Shown here piece by piece: positions 8,517-17,842 of a DNA stretch of 64,000 nt (within the stretch, counting starts at the first letter, position 1; every line of letters begins with the position of its first letter). Under the pieces are notes generated by a model. It saw only the letters and a list, made by a program, of their open reading frames with translations. It ran no database searches and was not told the origin of the DNA. The stretch is taken from positions 572,467 through 636,466 of the forward strand of contig NZ_KB911459.1 in assembly GCF_000383475.1 (NCBI RefSeq), written 5' to 3'. Source of the DNA: Microbacterium sp. 11MF (GTDB taxonomy: Bacteria > Actinomycetota > Actinomycetes > Actinomycetales > Microbacteriaceae). Both the position numbers and the translations under genes were made by a program.

Positions 8517-9283
8517 CCGGCGGCCTGCACGGCGCTCGCGTCCTGGTGCCTCGCGCCGGGGCGTGGGGGGAACGCGTCCGCGTCGACCTGCACGCCCGGG
8601 GCGCGGAGGCCGTCGTCGCCCCTCTCATCTCGTCGGCGCCGCCGCGCGACACGGCCGCCCGCGACCGCGCGTTCACAGCCCTCGCCGACGGTGCCTACGC
8701 GTGGCTGTTCGTCACGAGCGCCGCGAGCGTCGAGCAGCTCCGCCAGCACGCCGTCGCGATCCCCGCGACGACCCGCATCGCCGCCGTCGGTCGTGCGACG
8801 GCCCGCGCCGTCGCCGACGCGGGCTGGGAGGTCGACTTCGTCCCCGCCGGCGCCTCCTCGGCGACCGCCCTGGTGACACAGTGGTGCGCCGATCGGACCC
8901 CGTCGACGACGGGCCGCGCGCTCGTCGTCCGGAGCGATCTCGCGCAGGCCGTCGTGAGCGACGAGCTCGACGTCCGCGGGTTCGGCGTCGACGTCTGCAT
9001 CGCCTACCGCACGGTCGGGGTCGACCTCGACCCCGCCGTCGCCGACGGGCTCCGCTCCGGCGAGATCGATGTCGTGCTCCTCACCTCGTTGAGCGTCGGC
9101 CGTGAGCTCCGGAGGCAGGTCGGGACCCTCCCGGCATCCACCCTCGTCGCCTCGATCGGTCCCGGCACGACCCGCGACGCCACGGCCCTCGGTTTCACCG
9201 TCGGTCACACCGCCCAGAGCCAGAGCATCGACGCGTTGATCGCCGAGCTCGACGCCCGCGTCCCCTCGGAGAAGTCCTCATGA
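8513..9283 (+). CDS. hemD: Uroporphyrinogen-III synthase
   Basis: Cyclises hydroxymethylbilane with inversion of ring D to uroporphyrinogen III. The sequence of this family is poorly conserved; support comes from the two-domain HEM4-like pattern (GARVLVPR at the start, [48 protein letters not shown]), the 256-residue length, and its place between hemC and hemB. There is no fused methyltransferase domain, unlike some actinobacterial hemD-cysG fusions. Four-base overlaps exist at both ends. Confidence 0.92.
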   Translation: MTGGLHGARVLVPRAGAWGERVRVDLHARGAEAVVAPLISSAPPRDTAARDRAFTALADGAYAWLFVTSAASVEQLRQHAVAIPATTRIAAVGRATARAVADAGWEVDFVPAGASSATALVTQWCADRTPSTTGRALVVRSDLAQAVVSDELDVRGFGVDVCIAYRTVGVDLDPAVADGLRSGEIDVVLLTSLSVGRELRRQVGTLPASTLVASIGPGTTRDATALGFTVGHTAQSQSIDALIAELDARVPSEKSS

Positions 9284-10275
9284 CCTCGTTCCCCACCCGC
9301 CGCCTCCGCCGCCTGCGCGGCACCCCCGCGCTCCGCCGTCTCGCCGCCGAGCATCACCTCGTCCCCTCGCAGCTCGTGCTGCCGGTGTTCGTGAAGGAGG
9401 GCATCGACTCCTCGCAGCCCATCTCGAGCATGCCCGGCGTGTCGCAGCATCCGCTCGACGCGATCGCCGACGTCGTCGACGAGGCGGCCGCAGCCGGCAT
9501 AGGCGGGATCATGCTCTTCGGCGTGCCCGCCATGCGCGACGCGGTCGGCAGCGGCGCGACCGACCCCGACGGCATCCTGAACCGGGCAATCGCCGTCGCG
9601 GCGCGCGCCGCCGCGGGCCGTCTCACCGTGCAGGCCGACCTGTGCCTCGACGAGTTCACCGACCACGGACACTGCGGCCTGCTCGCCGCCGACGGCTCGG
9701 TCGACAACGACGCGACCCTCGAGGTCTACGCCGAGATGGGCGTCGCGCAGGCCCGCGCCGGCGCCGACGTGCTCGGCCTCTCGGGGATGATGGACGGCCA
9801 GGTCGCTGCGGTCCGCGCAGGACTGGATGCCGCCGGCTTCGCCCACGTCGCGATCCTCGCCTACTCCGCGAAGTACGCCTCCGCCTTCTACGGCCCCTTC
9901 CGCGACGCCGTCGAGTCGACGCTGCAGGGCGACCGCCGGACGTACCAGATGGACCCCGCGAACGCGCGGGAGGGCGTCGAGGAGGCTCTCGTCGACATCG
10001 CCGAGGGCGCCGACGTCGTCATGGTCAAGCCCGCCATGCCGTACCTCGACGTGCTCGCCCGCGTCTCGGACCGCTCGAACGTGCCGGTGTGGGCGTACCA
10101 GGTGTCGGGGGAGTACGCGATGATCGAGCACGCCGCCGCGGCGGGCCTCATCGACCGCGAGCGGGCCATCGGCGAGAGCCTGCTGGGTATCCGCCGGGCC
10201 GGCGCCGACGTCATCCTCACCTACTGGGCCGTCGAGGTCGCGCACTGGCTGCGCGCCGGGAAGGAACTCGCATGA
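9280..10275 (+). CDS. hemB: Delta-aminolevulinic acid dehydratase (porphobilinogen synthase)
   Basis: Condenses two 5-aminolevulinates to porphobilinogen; 331-residue TIM barrel. Schiff-base lysines are in [14 protein letters not shown] and [11 protein letters not shown]. The metal segment reads [14 protein letters not shown]: two of the three cysteines of the zinc-type site are present and the middle one is Asp, so the site is intermediate between the Cys-rich Zn type and the Asp-rich Mg type. That pattern is usual for actinobacteria as far as I know. ATG 9280 overlaps the hemD stop; the stop overlaps the hemL ATG. Confidence 0.96.
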   Translation: MTSFPTRRLRRLRGTPALRRLAAEHHLVPSQLVLPVFVKEGIDSSQPISSMPGVSQHPLDAIADVVDEAAAAGIGGIMLFGVPAMRDAVGSGATDPDGILNRAIAVAARAAAGRLTVQADLCLDEFTDHGHCGLLAADGSVDNDATLEVYAEMGVAQARAGADVLGLSGMMDGQVAAVRAGLDAAGFAHVAILAYSAKYASAFYGPFRDAVESTLQGDRRTYQMDPANAREGVEEALVDIAEGADVVMVKPAMPYLDVLARVSDRSNVPVWAYQVSGEYAMIEHAAAAGLIDRERAIGESLLGIRRAGADVILTYWAVEVAHWLRAGKELA

Positions 10276-11576
10276 GCCGCAACCAGGAGCTGTTCGACCG
10301 TGCTCGCGGGGTGATCCCCGGGGGTGTCGACTCACCCGTCCGCGCCTACGGGTCCGTCGGCGGGACGCCGCGGTTCATGGTGTCCGCGCAAGGCGCCTAT
10401 GTGACGGATGCCGATGGCCGCGACTACGTCGACCTCGTCGCCAGCTGGGGGCCCGCCCTCCTCGGCCACTCGCACCCCGCCGTGGTCGACGCCGTCGTCG
10501 AGGCCGCCCGCCGCGGACTCTCGTTCGGCGCGCCGACGGCCGCCGAGACCGAGCTCGCCGAGGAGATCCGCACGCGCGTCCCCGCCGCGGAGAAGATCCG
10601 CCTCGTCTCGACCGGCACCGAGGCGACGATGACGGCGATCCGCCTCGCGCGCGCCGCGACCGGCCGCGACCTGCTCGTCAAGTTCGCCGGGCACTACCAC
10701 GGTCACTCCGACGGCCTGCTCGCGCAGGCCGGCTCGGGTCTCGCGACCCTCGCCCTGCCCGGATCGGCGGGCGTCCCGGCGGCCATCGCGGCGCAGACGC
10801 TCGTCATCGGCTACAACGACCGCGCCGCCGTCGAGGAGGTCTTCCGCGCTCACGAAGGCCGGATCGCCGCGATCATCACCGAGGCCGCCGGCGCCAACAT
10901 GGGCGTCGTGCCCCCGGCATCCGGATTCACGGCGTTCCTGTCGGAGATCGCGCACCGCAACGGGGCGCTCCTCATCAGCGACGAGGTGCTCACCGGCTTC
11001 CGGTCCTCGCGCTCGGGCTACGCCGGTGTGCTGGATGCGGCGGGGGAGCACATCGTCCCCGACCTCATCGCCTTCGGCAAGGTCATCGGCGGCGGGCTCC
11101 CCGTCGCCGCCGTCGCCGGTCGCGCGGACATCATGGACCTCCTCGCCCCGACCGGTCCGGTGTACCAGGCCGGCACGCTGTCGGGGAACCCGGTCGCCGT
11201 CGCCGCGGGACTCGCGACCCTGACGCACGCCGACGACGCGGTGTACCGCACGCTCGACTCCGTCGCGCACACCGTCGCGGACGCGGCATCCGCTGCGCTG
11301 ACGGATGCCGGGGTACCGCACGTCGTGCAGTGGGCGGGGACCCTGTTCAGCATCTTCTTCGGCGAGTCCGTCGTGAACGGCGTGCCCGACTACGCGACGG
11401 CGACGTCGCAGGATGCCGACGCCTACGGACGGTTCTTCCACGCGATGCTCGAGGGCGGCGTCTCGCTGCCGCCGTCGGCCTTCGAAGCGTGGTTCGTCAC
11501 GGCCGCGCACGACGACGCGGCGATCGGCCGGATCCTCGACGCGCTGCCCGCCGCCGCGAAGGCCGCGCGCGGCTGA
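10272..11576 (+). CDS. hemL: Glutamate-1-semialdehyde 2,1-aminomutase
   Basis: PLP enzyme that converts glutamate-1-semialdehyde (the HemA product) to 5-aminolevulinate, the HemB substrate. It has 434 residues. PLP-binding Lys270 lies in [13 protein letters not shown]; other class-III aminotransferase motifs are [35 protein letters not shown] and [13 protein letters not shown] 10272 is coupled to hemB. It is the last gene of the eight-gene rightward haem operon; the next gene appears to have its own promoter at 11588. Confidence 0.97.
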   Translation: MSRNQELFDRARGVIPGGVDSPVRAYGSVGGTPRFMVSAQGAYVTDADGRDYVDLVASWGPALLGHSHPAVVDAVVEAARRGLSFGAPTAAETELAEEIRTRVPAAEKIRLVSTGTEATMTAIRLARAATGRDLLVKFAGHYHGHSDGLLAQAGSGLATLALPGSAGVPAAIAAQTLVIGYNDRAAVEEVFRAHEGRIAAIITEAAGANMGVVPPASGFTAFLSEIAHRNGALLISDEVLTGFRSSRSGYAGVLDAAGEHIVPDLIAFGKVIGGGLPVAAVAGRADIMDLLAPTGPVYQAGTLSGNPVAVAAGLATLTHADDAVYRTLDSVAHTVADAASAALTDAGVPHVVQWAGTLFSIFFGESVVNGVPDYATATSQDADAYGRFFHAMLEGGVSLPPSAFEAWFVTAAHDDAAIGRILDALPAAAKAARG

Positions 11577-11587
11577 GGACGCGGGGC

Positions 11588-11593
11588 TAGGGT
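11588..11593 (+). promoter_or_regulatory. -10 box TAGGGT of lipoprotein gene
   Basis: TAGGGT lies seven bases before ATG 11601, so transcription probably starts at the start codon itself (leaderless). This argues for ATG 11601 over the in-frame GTG at 11592, which overlaps the box. Confidence 0.6.
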
Positions 11594-11600
11594 GAGCCGC

Positions 11601-12212
11601 ATGCCTCGTCGCCTGCTGTTCGCCCTGCCCGCGGCCCTCGTGGCGATCGGACTTTCGGGGTGCGGCGCGGCGGCTGCGGCGACGCCCGCCGAGATCGCCG
11701 AACGGGTCTCGCACCTCGGTGTCGACCCCGCGCTCGTGGTGACGACGACGATCGAGGGATACGACCTGGCGCCGCAGTCCGTGAACGAGACGGACGAGGG
11801 CGGCATGACCGCGACGTGGGCGAAGCCCGGCACGGGCGACATGATCACCGTGCGCACCGATCCGGGGGAGATGGATGCCGACGGCTGCGCCGCTCAGCAG
11901 TTGTGGGGCGGCGGCGAGGCCGCCTGCATTCAGGACGGCGCGACGTGGCACCGGTCGGCCGGGGGGATCGACGAGTTCGCCGTCGTCCAGGAGGGCCGAA
12001 CGGTGGTGATTGTCGGCGGCGACGGCCTCGGCGCACCTCGGGATGATCTGGAAGAGGCCGCCGCGGGCCTGCGGGCTCCGACCGTCGCGGAGGTCGATCG
12101 GATGTTCGCCGAGGTGCAACGACGCCATGATCGCGGCGGACCCGTCGAGCGCGGCGACATTCCGGAGGACGGGGACGGCGCTCCCGTCGACCCGGGTGGC
12201 GAGGGCGGCTGA
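11601..12212 (+). CDS. Putative lipoprotein of unknown function
   Basis: 203 residues. A lipoprotein signal is clear: MPRR, a hydrophobic stretch (LLFALPAALVAIG), then the lipobox LSGC with Cys at about residue 22, predicting diacylglyceryl attachment outside the membrane. The mature part is acidic with a conserved-looking core (TWAKPGTGDMITVRTD, CAAQQLWGGGEAACIQDG) holding two further Cys, possibly a disulfide, and an Asp/Gly-rich tail. I do not recognise a family. It follows hemL by 24 bases but has its own likely promoter. A haem link is not supported by sequence. Confidence 0.8.
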   Translation: MPRRLLFALPAALVAIGLSGCGAAAAATPAEIAERVSHLGVDPALVVTTTIEGYDLAPQSVNETDEGGMTATWAKPGTGDMITVRTDPGEMDADGCAAQQLWGGGEAACIQDGATWHRSAGGIDEFAVVQEGRTVVIVGGDGLGAPRDDLEEAAAGLRAPTVAEVDRMFAEVQRRHDRGGPVERGDIPEDGDGAPVDPGGEGG

Positions 12213-12266
12213 GCCGCCGATCATCAGGAAGCGCGGACGGCGGCGGGGTCCGGGGAGCCCGGCAAC

Positions 12267-12272
12267 TAGGCT
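12267..12272 (+). promoter_or_regulatory. -10 box TAGGCT of rsmA
   Basis: TAGGCT ends seven bases before ATG 12280, and no ribosome site is present between them: leaderless arrangement. Confidence 0.6.
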
Positions 12273-12279
12273 GGAACCC

Positions 12280-13119
12280 ATGCCCGTCACCCTCCTCGGA
12301 GCCGCCGAGATCCGCGCCCTCGCCGCCGACCTCGACGTCACCCCCACCAAGAAGCTCGGGCAGAACTTCGTCGTCGACGCCAACACGGTCCGCAAGATCG
12401 TCACGGCCGCGCGCGTGACCTCGGCCGACCGCGTCGTCGAGGTGGGGCCGGGTCTCGGCTCGCTGACCCTCGCCATCCTCGAGACCGGCGCCCCGGTCAC
12501 CGCCGTCGAGATCGACCACCGCCTCGCCGAGCGCCTGCCCGCCACCGCCGCGGCGCACGGCGTCCCCGACGGCGCGCTGACCGTCGTCGCGCAGGATGCC
12601 CTTCGCGTGAGCGAGCTCCCGGGCGACCCCGACGTCCTCGTCGCGAACCTGCCGTACAACGTCAGCGTTCCGGTGCTCCTGCACTTCATGGAGCACTTCC
12701 CGACCATCCAGCGCGGCGTCGTCATGGTGCAGGCCGAGGTCGGCGAACGCCTCGCGGCCCCGTCCGGTTCGAAGGTCTACGGCGCCCCGAGCGTCAAGGC
12801 CGCCTGGTACGGCACCTGGCGCCTCGCCGGCACCGTCTCCCGTCAGGTCTTCTGGCCGGTCCCCAACGTCGACAGCGTCCTCGTGGGCTTCGAACGGGAT
12901 GCCGCGGCCCGCGGCACCGAAGAGGAGCGCCTCCGCACCTTCGCGATCGTCGACGCGGCGTTCCAACAGCGGCGCAAGATGCTCCGCCAGGCCCTGTCCG
13001 CCGTCCTCGGCGGGTCGTCCGCCGCGGCCAGCGAGGTACTCGAACGCGCCGGCGTGGCGCCTACCGCGCGCGGCGAGGAACTCACGATCGAGGACTTCGT
13101 CCGCATCGCCCGCGCGTGA
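12280..13119 (+). CDS. rsmA: 16S rRNA dimethyladenosine transferase
   Basis: Dimethylates two adjacent adenosines near the 3' end of 16S rRNA during small-subunit maturation (KsgA). 279 residues. Motifs: KLGQNFVVDANTVRKI, SAM motif I VEVGPGLGSLTLAI, acidic VEIDHRLAERL, catalytic NLPYNVSVPVL, and the C-terminal domain with FQQRRKMLRQAL. The open frame extends upstream through the lipoprotein gene, but ATG 12280 directly after a TAGGCT box is where homology begins. rsmA-ispE is a classical actinobacterial pair, here split by three genes. Confidence 0.96.
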   Translation: MPVTLLGAAEIRALAADLDVTPTKKLGQNFVVDANTVRKIVTAARVTSADRVVEVGPGLGSLTLAILETGAPVTAVEIDHRLAERLPATAAAHGVPDGALTVVAQDALRVSELPGDPDVLVANLPYNVSVPVLLHFMEHFPTIQRGVVMVQAEVGERLAAPSGSKVYGAPSVKAAWYGTWRLAGTVSRQVFWPVPNVDSVLVGFERDAAARGTEEERLRTFAIVDAAFQQRRKMLRQALSAVLGGSSAAASEVLERAGVAPTARGEELTIEDFVRIARA

Positions 13120-13272
13120 GCCCTCGGCATCCGTCATCTGCTCGCGAGGCGACACCCACACCCGTTCTCGCAGACTTCGCGCGTCATTCACCCCGTGTTC
13201 CCGAAACATGCCGGTAACATTTCAGAGCACGGCGGGGGCACCCGAGCTCTCGCACTGACGGAAGAAGTGACC

Positions 13273-14187
13273 ATGCGCCGCGCCGAGCATCCGGCCGCCG
13301 AACGGATCCTGCTCCACCTGAGTGACACGCATCTGCGTGGCCCGGGACCTCGCCTGTTCGAGAGCGTCGACGGGGAGGCATCGCTGACCGCCGCGCTCGA
13401 CGCCATCGAAACCAGCGGCATCGCTCCCGACGCGATCGTCTTCACGGGGGACCTCGTCGATCTCGGCGAGGCCGCTGCGTACGACGCGATCCGCGCCCTC
13501 GTCGAGCCGTTCGCCGAGCGGCTCGACGCACGGCTCTTGTGGGTCATGGGCAACCACGACGACCGCGGCGCCTTCCGCGAGCACCTGCTCGACCAGACGC
13601 CCGCCGATCCGACGGCACCCTACGACCGGGTCGACGAGCTCGACGGGCTCCGCATCGTCACCCTCGACACGAGCGTGCCCGGGCACCACCACGGCGAGCT
13701 CTCCGACGCCCAGCTCGCGTGGCTGCGCGGCGTGCTCGCGACGCCCGCGCCGCTCGGCACGGTCCTCGCGATGCACCACCCGCCGGTCCCGAGCGTCCTC
13801 CCGCTCGCGGCGAGCGTCGAGTTGCGCGACCAGAACCGGCTGGCGGACGTCCTGCGCGGCACGGACGTCCGCGCGATCATCGCCGGGCACCTGCACTACT
13901 CGACGTTCGCGACGTTCGCGGGGATCCCCGTGTCCGTCGCATCGTCTACCTGCTACGCGCAGGATCTGACCGTCCCCGTCGGCGGTTCGCGTCCGCAGGA
14001 CGGCGCGCAGGCGTACAACCTCGTGCACGTCTACGACGACACGGTCGTCCACTCGGTCGTGCCGATCGACGTGCCGCGGCCGCTGGAGTACATCGACCCC
14101 GCCGAGGCTCAGCGACGCCTGCGCGAGGCGGGCGTCACCGGCTCCGTCACGCGTGCAGCTCGACCGGGCGTGCCGGCGCTGCACTGA
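13273..14187 (+). CDS. Metallophosphoesterase (CpdA-like cyclic nucleotide phosphodiesterase type)
   Basis: 304-residue calcineurin-like phosphoesterase. All metal motifs are visible in order: [32 protein letters not shown] and GHLHYS. The order and spacing resemble the class III cyclic-nucleotide phosphodiesterases (CpdA/Rv0805 type), but the substrate cannot be told from sequence. Start ATG 13273 has GGAAG about ten bases upstream; an in-frame GTG at 13195 would add 26 residues without family support. The 3' end overlaps the convergent stealth-family gene by 41 bases. Confidence 0.9.
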   Translation: MRRAEHPAAERILLHLSDTHLRGPGPRLFESVDGEASLTAALDAIETSGIAPDAIVFTGDLVDLGEAAAYDAIRALVEPFAERLDARLLWVMGNHDDRGAFREHLLDQTPADPTAPYDRVDELDGLRIVTLDTSVPGHHHGELSDAQLAWLRGVLATPAPLGTVLAMHHPPVPSVLPLAASVELRDQNRLADVLRGTDVRAIIAGHLHYSTFATFAGIPVSVASSTCYAQDLTVPVGGSRPQDGAQAYNLVHVYDDTVVHSVVPIDVPRPLEYIDPAEAQRRLREAGVTGSVTRAARPGVPALH

Positions 14188-15715
14188 CCGCAGGGTCCTC
14201 CCAGGGCGCGCGGACCGGGAAGAGCCGCTCGAGCAGACCCGTCACCGCGCGCACGCGCACCGCTTCGGGCACCTCGAGGTCGCCGCCGTCGTTGAGGCAG
14301 AACATGTCCACGTCCCCGCGCTCGGCGAGGCGCTCCATCCGTCGCAGCGACGCGGCCTGCGTCGTCTGGAAGTACCGCACACGCGGCGCGGTCGACGCGA
14401 TCGCACGGCCCGTGAACTGCGCGTAGTAGTGGTACAGGCAGTTGGTCACCGACACGTCGGTCGCGGAGCGGAAGCGGGATGCCGCGGTGCGCCGGATCTC
14501 TTCGGGGAACTCCTGCTCGAGCTCGAACATCACCGAGCGGCGCAGCGGTGCCGCGCAGTGCTCGAGGTCGCGGACGATCGTGCGTCCGAAGCGCTCCTTG
14601 AGGAGTTCGCGGTTGAGGCGCAGCGCGTTGTCGTGACCGCTCCGTGCGACGCGGCGGGGCCCGGTGCCGATGCGGACGTCGCACTCGACGAACGACGAGA
14701 CGCCAGCGGGGGAGAAGAACAGCTCGGGCGACAGCGGGCGGCCGAAGAACATGTCGTCGTTCGAGTACAGGAAGTGCTCCGACAGCCCTTCGATGCGGTG
14801 CAGCTGCGCCTCGACGGCGTGCGAGTTGTGCGTGGGGAGCACCGAGGTGTCCTCGAAGAACTCCTCGCTCCGGACGATCGTCACCTTCGGGTGGTCGAGC
14901 AGCCACGCGGGGGCGGGGGAATCGGTCGCGATGAAGATGCGTCGCACCCACGGCGCGTACATGTGGACGCTGCGCAGGGCGTACCGCAGCTCGTCGACGT
15001 GGCGGTACCGGGCGGGCCCGTCGTCGCCGTCGCCGACGACGTACTCCGACAGCTGGGCCGCGCGCTGGCGCTGGAACTCGGACGACGATCCGTCGACCCA
15101 GGAGAAGACCATGTCGATCTCGTGGGTGACCTCGCCCGGGTGGGGGTCGAACATCCCGTGCAGCGTCTGCCACGTGCGGCCGTAGCGCAGGGCGGTCGCG
15201 GGCTCGACGTCCTCCGCCGCGAAGGCGCGCCGGGTGAGGTCGTTGGCGTGCGGAGCCTCGACGAGCTCCTCGCCGAAGCGCCAGAACTCGACCCGAACGC
15301 CGTGGCCGGCGCCGTAGCGCAGCTCGCCGGCGATACGCGGACGGAACACGCGCAGCGACGACGGGCCCGACCCGCGCAGGCGCAGCTCGCCGAAGGGCAC
15401 GGGCGTGCCGCCCTTGGCCTTCGCGTACAGCGGTTCGGTGACGGCTTGGTCCGTCAGTGCCGCGAGGGCGCGGTCGCGGTGAGCGAGGTCGACGACGAGA
15501 CCGGGGACGGCGCGGGAGTGACGGATGAGGAGGTGCGGGATGCCGGCATCCGACAACGCATCGGCGATCAGCAGCAGATCGTCGATGCGAGCCTGTTCGG
15601 GAGTGGTGTCGTCATGGCGCAGATGAAGCATGCCTCCGACGAGGACGATGTCCTCGCGTTCGAGGAGTGCGGTCCAGGAACCACCCTCGGACGGCAGTGC
15701 AGTCAGTCGCGCCAT
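14147..15715 (-). CDS. Stealth-family sugar-phosphate transferase
   Basis: 522 residues. Stealth proteins (CR1-CR4) transfer hexose-1-phosphate to acceptors and build phosphodiester-linked polysaccharides or wall glycans. CR1 is [15 protein letters not shown] at about residue 213; CR2 is [29 protein letters not shown]3 includes [16 protein letters not shown] and [13 protein letters not shown]4 is at the C-terminus around CLNDGGD. About 200 N-terminal residues precede CR1, as in other actinobacterial members. Start ATG 15715 has AAGGAG five to six bases before it; TACTCT at 15749-15754 (read leftward) is a possible -10. No capsule or wall cluster is nearby, so the acceptor is unknown. Confidence 0.9.
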   Translation of the reverse strand: MARLTALPSEGGSWTALLEREDIVLVGGMLHLRHDDTTPEQARIDDLLLIADALSDAGIPHLLIRHSRAVPGLVVDLAHRDRALAALTDQAVTEPLYAKAKGGTPVPFGELRLRGSGPSSLRVFRPRIAGELRYGAGHGVRVEFWRFGEELVEAPHANDLTRRAFAAEDVEPATALRYGRTWQTLHGMFDPHPGEVTHEIDMVFSWVDGSSSEFQRQRAAQLSEYVVGDGDDGPARYRHVDELRYALRSVHMYAPWVRRIFIATDSPAPAWLLDHPKVTIVRSEEFFEDTSVLPTHNSHAVEAQLHRIEGLSEHFLYSNDDMFFGRPLSPELFFSPAGVSSFVECDVRIGTGPRRVARSGHDNALRLNRELLKERFGRTIVRDLEHCAAPLRRSVMFELEQEFPEEIRRTAASRFRSATDVSVTNCLYHYYAQFTGRAIASTAPRVRYFQTTQAASLRRMERLAERGDVDMFCLNDGGDLEVPEAVRVRAVTGLLERLFPVRAPWEDPAVSAAPARPVELHA

Positions 15716-15796
15716 ATGTTCTCCTTGTTGTGCATATTCGGTCGAGCAAGAGTAAGTGGCGGTCGTTTCGCCGACGTTTCGGGTGTCCGGCATCGC

Positions 15797-15802
15797 TAGC
15801 CT
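15797..15802 (+). promoter_or_regulatory. -10 box TAGCCT of aldo/keto reductase gene
   Basis: TAGCCT ends six bases before ATG 15809 and three before an alternative GTG at 15806; the spacing favours the ATG and a leaderless message. Confidence 0.6.
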
Positions 15803-15808
15803 GGGGTG

Positions 15809-16882
15809 ATGACCGATTACGCGGACCGTTTCCCCTCGTCGCGCAATGGCGACACCCACCGCCCCTATCAGGCGGCGTCCTCCCGCTACGATGCGGGGGC
15901 CTTCCGCCAGGTCGGCTCGAGCGGCCTGTATCTGCCGGCGATCTCGCTGGGACTCTGGTGGAACTTCGGGGACAACATCCCCTTCGACAACCAGCGTACT
16001 CTGCTCCGGCACGCCTTCGACCGGGGCGTCACCCACTTCGACCTCGCGAACAACTACGGCCCGCCGTTCGGCTCGGCCGAGACGAACTTCGGCCGCATGA
16101 TGCGCGAGGACTTCGCACCGTACCGCGACGAGCTGATCATCTCCTCCAAGGCCGGCTACGACATGTGGCCCGGCCCCTACGGCAACTACGGTTCGCGGAA
16201 GTACCTCATCGCGAGCGCCGAGCAGTCGCTGACGCGCATGAGCGTCGACTACGTCGACATCTTCTACTCGCACCGCGCCGACCCCGTGACGCCGATCGAG
16301 GAGACCATCGGCGCCCTCGACACCCTGGTCCGCCAGGGCAAGGCCCTCTACGTCGGCATCTCCTCCTACAGTGCGGAGCGCACCGAAGAGGCCGTCGCCG
16401 TGGCCAAGAGCCTCGGCACGCCGCTCATCATCCACCAGCCCTCGTACTCGATCCTCAACCGCTGGGTCGAGGACGGCCTGACGGACTCGCTCAAGACGGC
16501 CGGCATGGGCGCCATCGCGTTCACCCCGCTCGCGCAGGGCCTGCTCACCGACAAGTACCTCGGCGACGGCCGCGCCGAACGCGCCCAGAGCCGCTTCTCG
16601 CTGCCCGACGGTCAGCTGAACCAGAAGGCGCTCGACACGTTGCGGTCGCTCAACGGCATCGCTCAGCAGCGCGGCCAGACCCTCGCGCAGATGGCCATCC
16701 AGTGGGTCCTGCGCGATGAGGTGGTGACCTCTGCGCTCATCGGCGCCTCGCGCCCCGAGCAGCTCGATCAGAACCTCGCCGCCGTCGACGGTGCGCCGTT
16801 CGACGACGACGAGCTCGCCCGCATCGACGAACTGTCGGGCGCGATCGACGTCGACCTGTGGGCCGATTCGGCCAACGCGTGA
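15809..16882 (+). CDS. Aldo/keto reductase, L-glyceraldehyde 3-phosphate reductase (Gpr/YghZ) type
   Basis: NADPH-dependent TIM-barrel oxidoreductase, 357 residues. It closely resembles E. coli YghZ/Gpr: LPAISLGLWWNFG, GVTHFDLANNYGPPFGSAE, STKAGYDMWPGP-like SSKAGYDMWPGPYG, YVDIFYSHR, and FTPLAQGLLTDKYL. The catalytic Tyr lies in NNYGPP, and the Lys and His in SSKAG and YSHR complete the site. The family detoxifies aldehydes such as L-glyceraldehyde-3-phosphate and methylglyoxal; the true substrate here is inferred. Its stop overlaps the ispE GTG, so the two genes are probably cotranscribed. Confidence 0.92.
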   Translation: MTDYADRFPSSRNGDTHRPYQAASSRYDAGAFRQVGSSGLYLPAISLGLWWNFGDNIPFDNQRTLLRHAFDRGVTHFDLANNYGPPFGSAETNFGRMMREDFAPYRDELIISSKAGYDMWPGPYGNYGSRKYLIASAEQSLTRMSVDYVDIFYSHRADPVTPIEETIGALDTLVRQGKALYVGISSYSAERTEEAVAVAKSLGTPLIIHQPSYSILNRWVEDGLTDSLKTAGMGAIAFTPLAQGLLTDKYLGDGRAERAQSRFSLPDGQLNQKALDTLRSLNGIAQQRGQTLAQMAIQWVLRDEVVTSALIGASRPEQLDQNLAAVDGAPFDDDELARIDELSGAIDVDLWADSANA

Positions 16883-17805
16883 GTCTGTCCCTCGATACGT
16901 CCCGGCGCGTGCACGTGCGCGCGCCGGGCAAGCTCAACCTCTTCTTCGAGGTGGGCCCCGTCGGCGACGACGGCTACCACGACGTCGCCTCCGTCTACCA
17001 GGCGGTCTCGCTGTTCGAGGATGTCTGGGCGTCGCATGCCGACGTCACGAGTCTCTCCGTGAGCGGCGACGTCGACGTATCGGGCGTCCCGCTCGACGAG
17101 TCGAACCTCGCGCTCCGCGCGGCGCGCCTCGTGACGGACGCCGTCGGGTGGGAGGGCGGCATCCGTCTCGAGATCCACAAGGGCGTACCGGTTGCCGGCG
17201 GCATGGGAGGCGGGTCGGCCGATGCTGCCGCTGCTCTCGTCGCGGTGAACGAGCTCGTCGACGGGGGGCTCAGCTCGACCGAACTGCACGCGCTGGGCGC
17301 TCAGCTCGGCGCGGACGTCCCGTTCGCCCTGCTCGGCGGCACCGCGGTCGGGACGGGGCGCGGCGACGAGCTCGCCCCCGCCCTGGGGCGCGGGTTCTTC
17401 GCGTGGGTGCTGGTGGCCGACGGCGGCGGACTTTCGACGCCCGAGGTCTACGGGACGCTCGATCGCCTCCGCTCCGAGGCCGACATCGCCCCCGACCGTG
17501 CCCTGCCGTCGGTCGACCCCGCGGTCCTCCGAGCGCTGCGCTCAGGGGATGCCGCGGCGCTGGGAACCGCGATCCGCAACGATCTGCAGCTCGCCGCCGT
17601 CCACCTGCGACCCGACCTCGCCGTCCTCCTGGACGAGGGGCTGGACGCCGGTGCGCTGGGCGGGCTGGTGTCGGGTTCCGGGCCGACCACGGCCTTCCTC
17701 GCCGCGGACTCGGAGCACGCGAAGCGGATCGCCGAGCAGCTCGCGGCGCGAGGCCACGAGGTCCACGCGGTGACGGGTCCCGTCGCCGGCGCGCGCGTGG
17801 TCTGA
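16879..17805 (+). CDS. ispE: 4-diphosphocytidyl-2-C-methyl-D-erythritol kinase
   Basis: GHMP kinase of the MEP isoprenoid pathway; phosphorylates CDP-ME at the 2-hydroxyl using ATP. 308 residues. Motifs: VRAPGKLNLFFEVG at the N-terminus, ATP-binding PVAGGMGGGSADAAAAL, and C-terminal GLVSGSGPTTAFL. Start GTG 16879 overlaps the reductase stop (GTGA); the frame extends seven codons further upstream to another GTG, but homology begins after 16879. Confidence 0.95.
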   Translation: MSLSLDTSRRVHVRAPGKLNLFFEVGPVGDDGYHDVASVYQAVSLFEDVWASHADVTSLSVSGDVDVSGVPLDESNLALRAARLVTDAVGWEGGIRLEIHKGVPVAGGMGGGSADAAAALVAVNELVDGGLSSTELHALGAQLGADVPFALLGGTAVGTGRGDELAPALGRGFFAWVLVADGGGLSTPEVYGTLDRLRSEADIAPDRALPSVDPAVLRALRSGDAAALGTAIRNDLQLAAVHLRPDLAVLLDEGLDAGALGGLVSGSGPTTAFLAADSEHAKRIAEQLAARGHEVHAVTGPVAGARVV

Positions 17806-17830
17806 CCTCGCCCGTGTCGGCACGTCCCCC

Positions 17831-17836
17831 TAGCCT
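17831..17836 (+). promoter_or_regulatory. -10 box TAGCCT of Eis-like gene
   Basis: TAGCCT is separated from ATG 17843 by six G residues. The G run could mimic a ribosome site, but the spacing fits a leaderless start. Confidence 0.55.
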
Positions 17837-17842
17837 GGGGGG

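Noticed and set aside
10332..12725. A 797-codon open frame on the minus strand opposite hemL, the lipoprotein gene and rsmA
   Set aside because: No motifs, no ribosome site and biased composition; the + strand genes are well supported.
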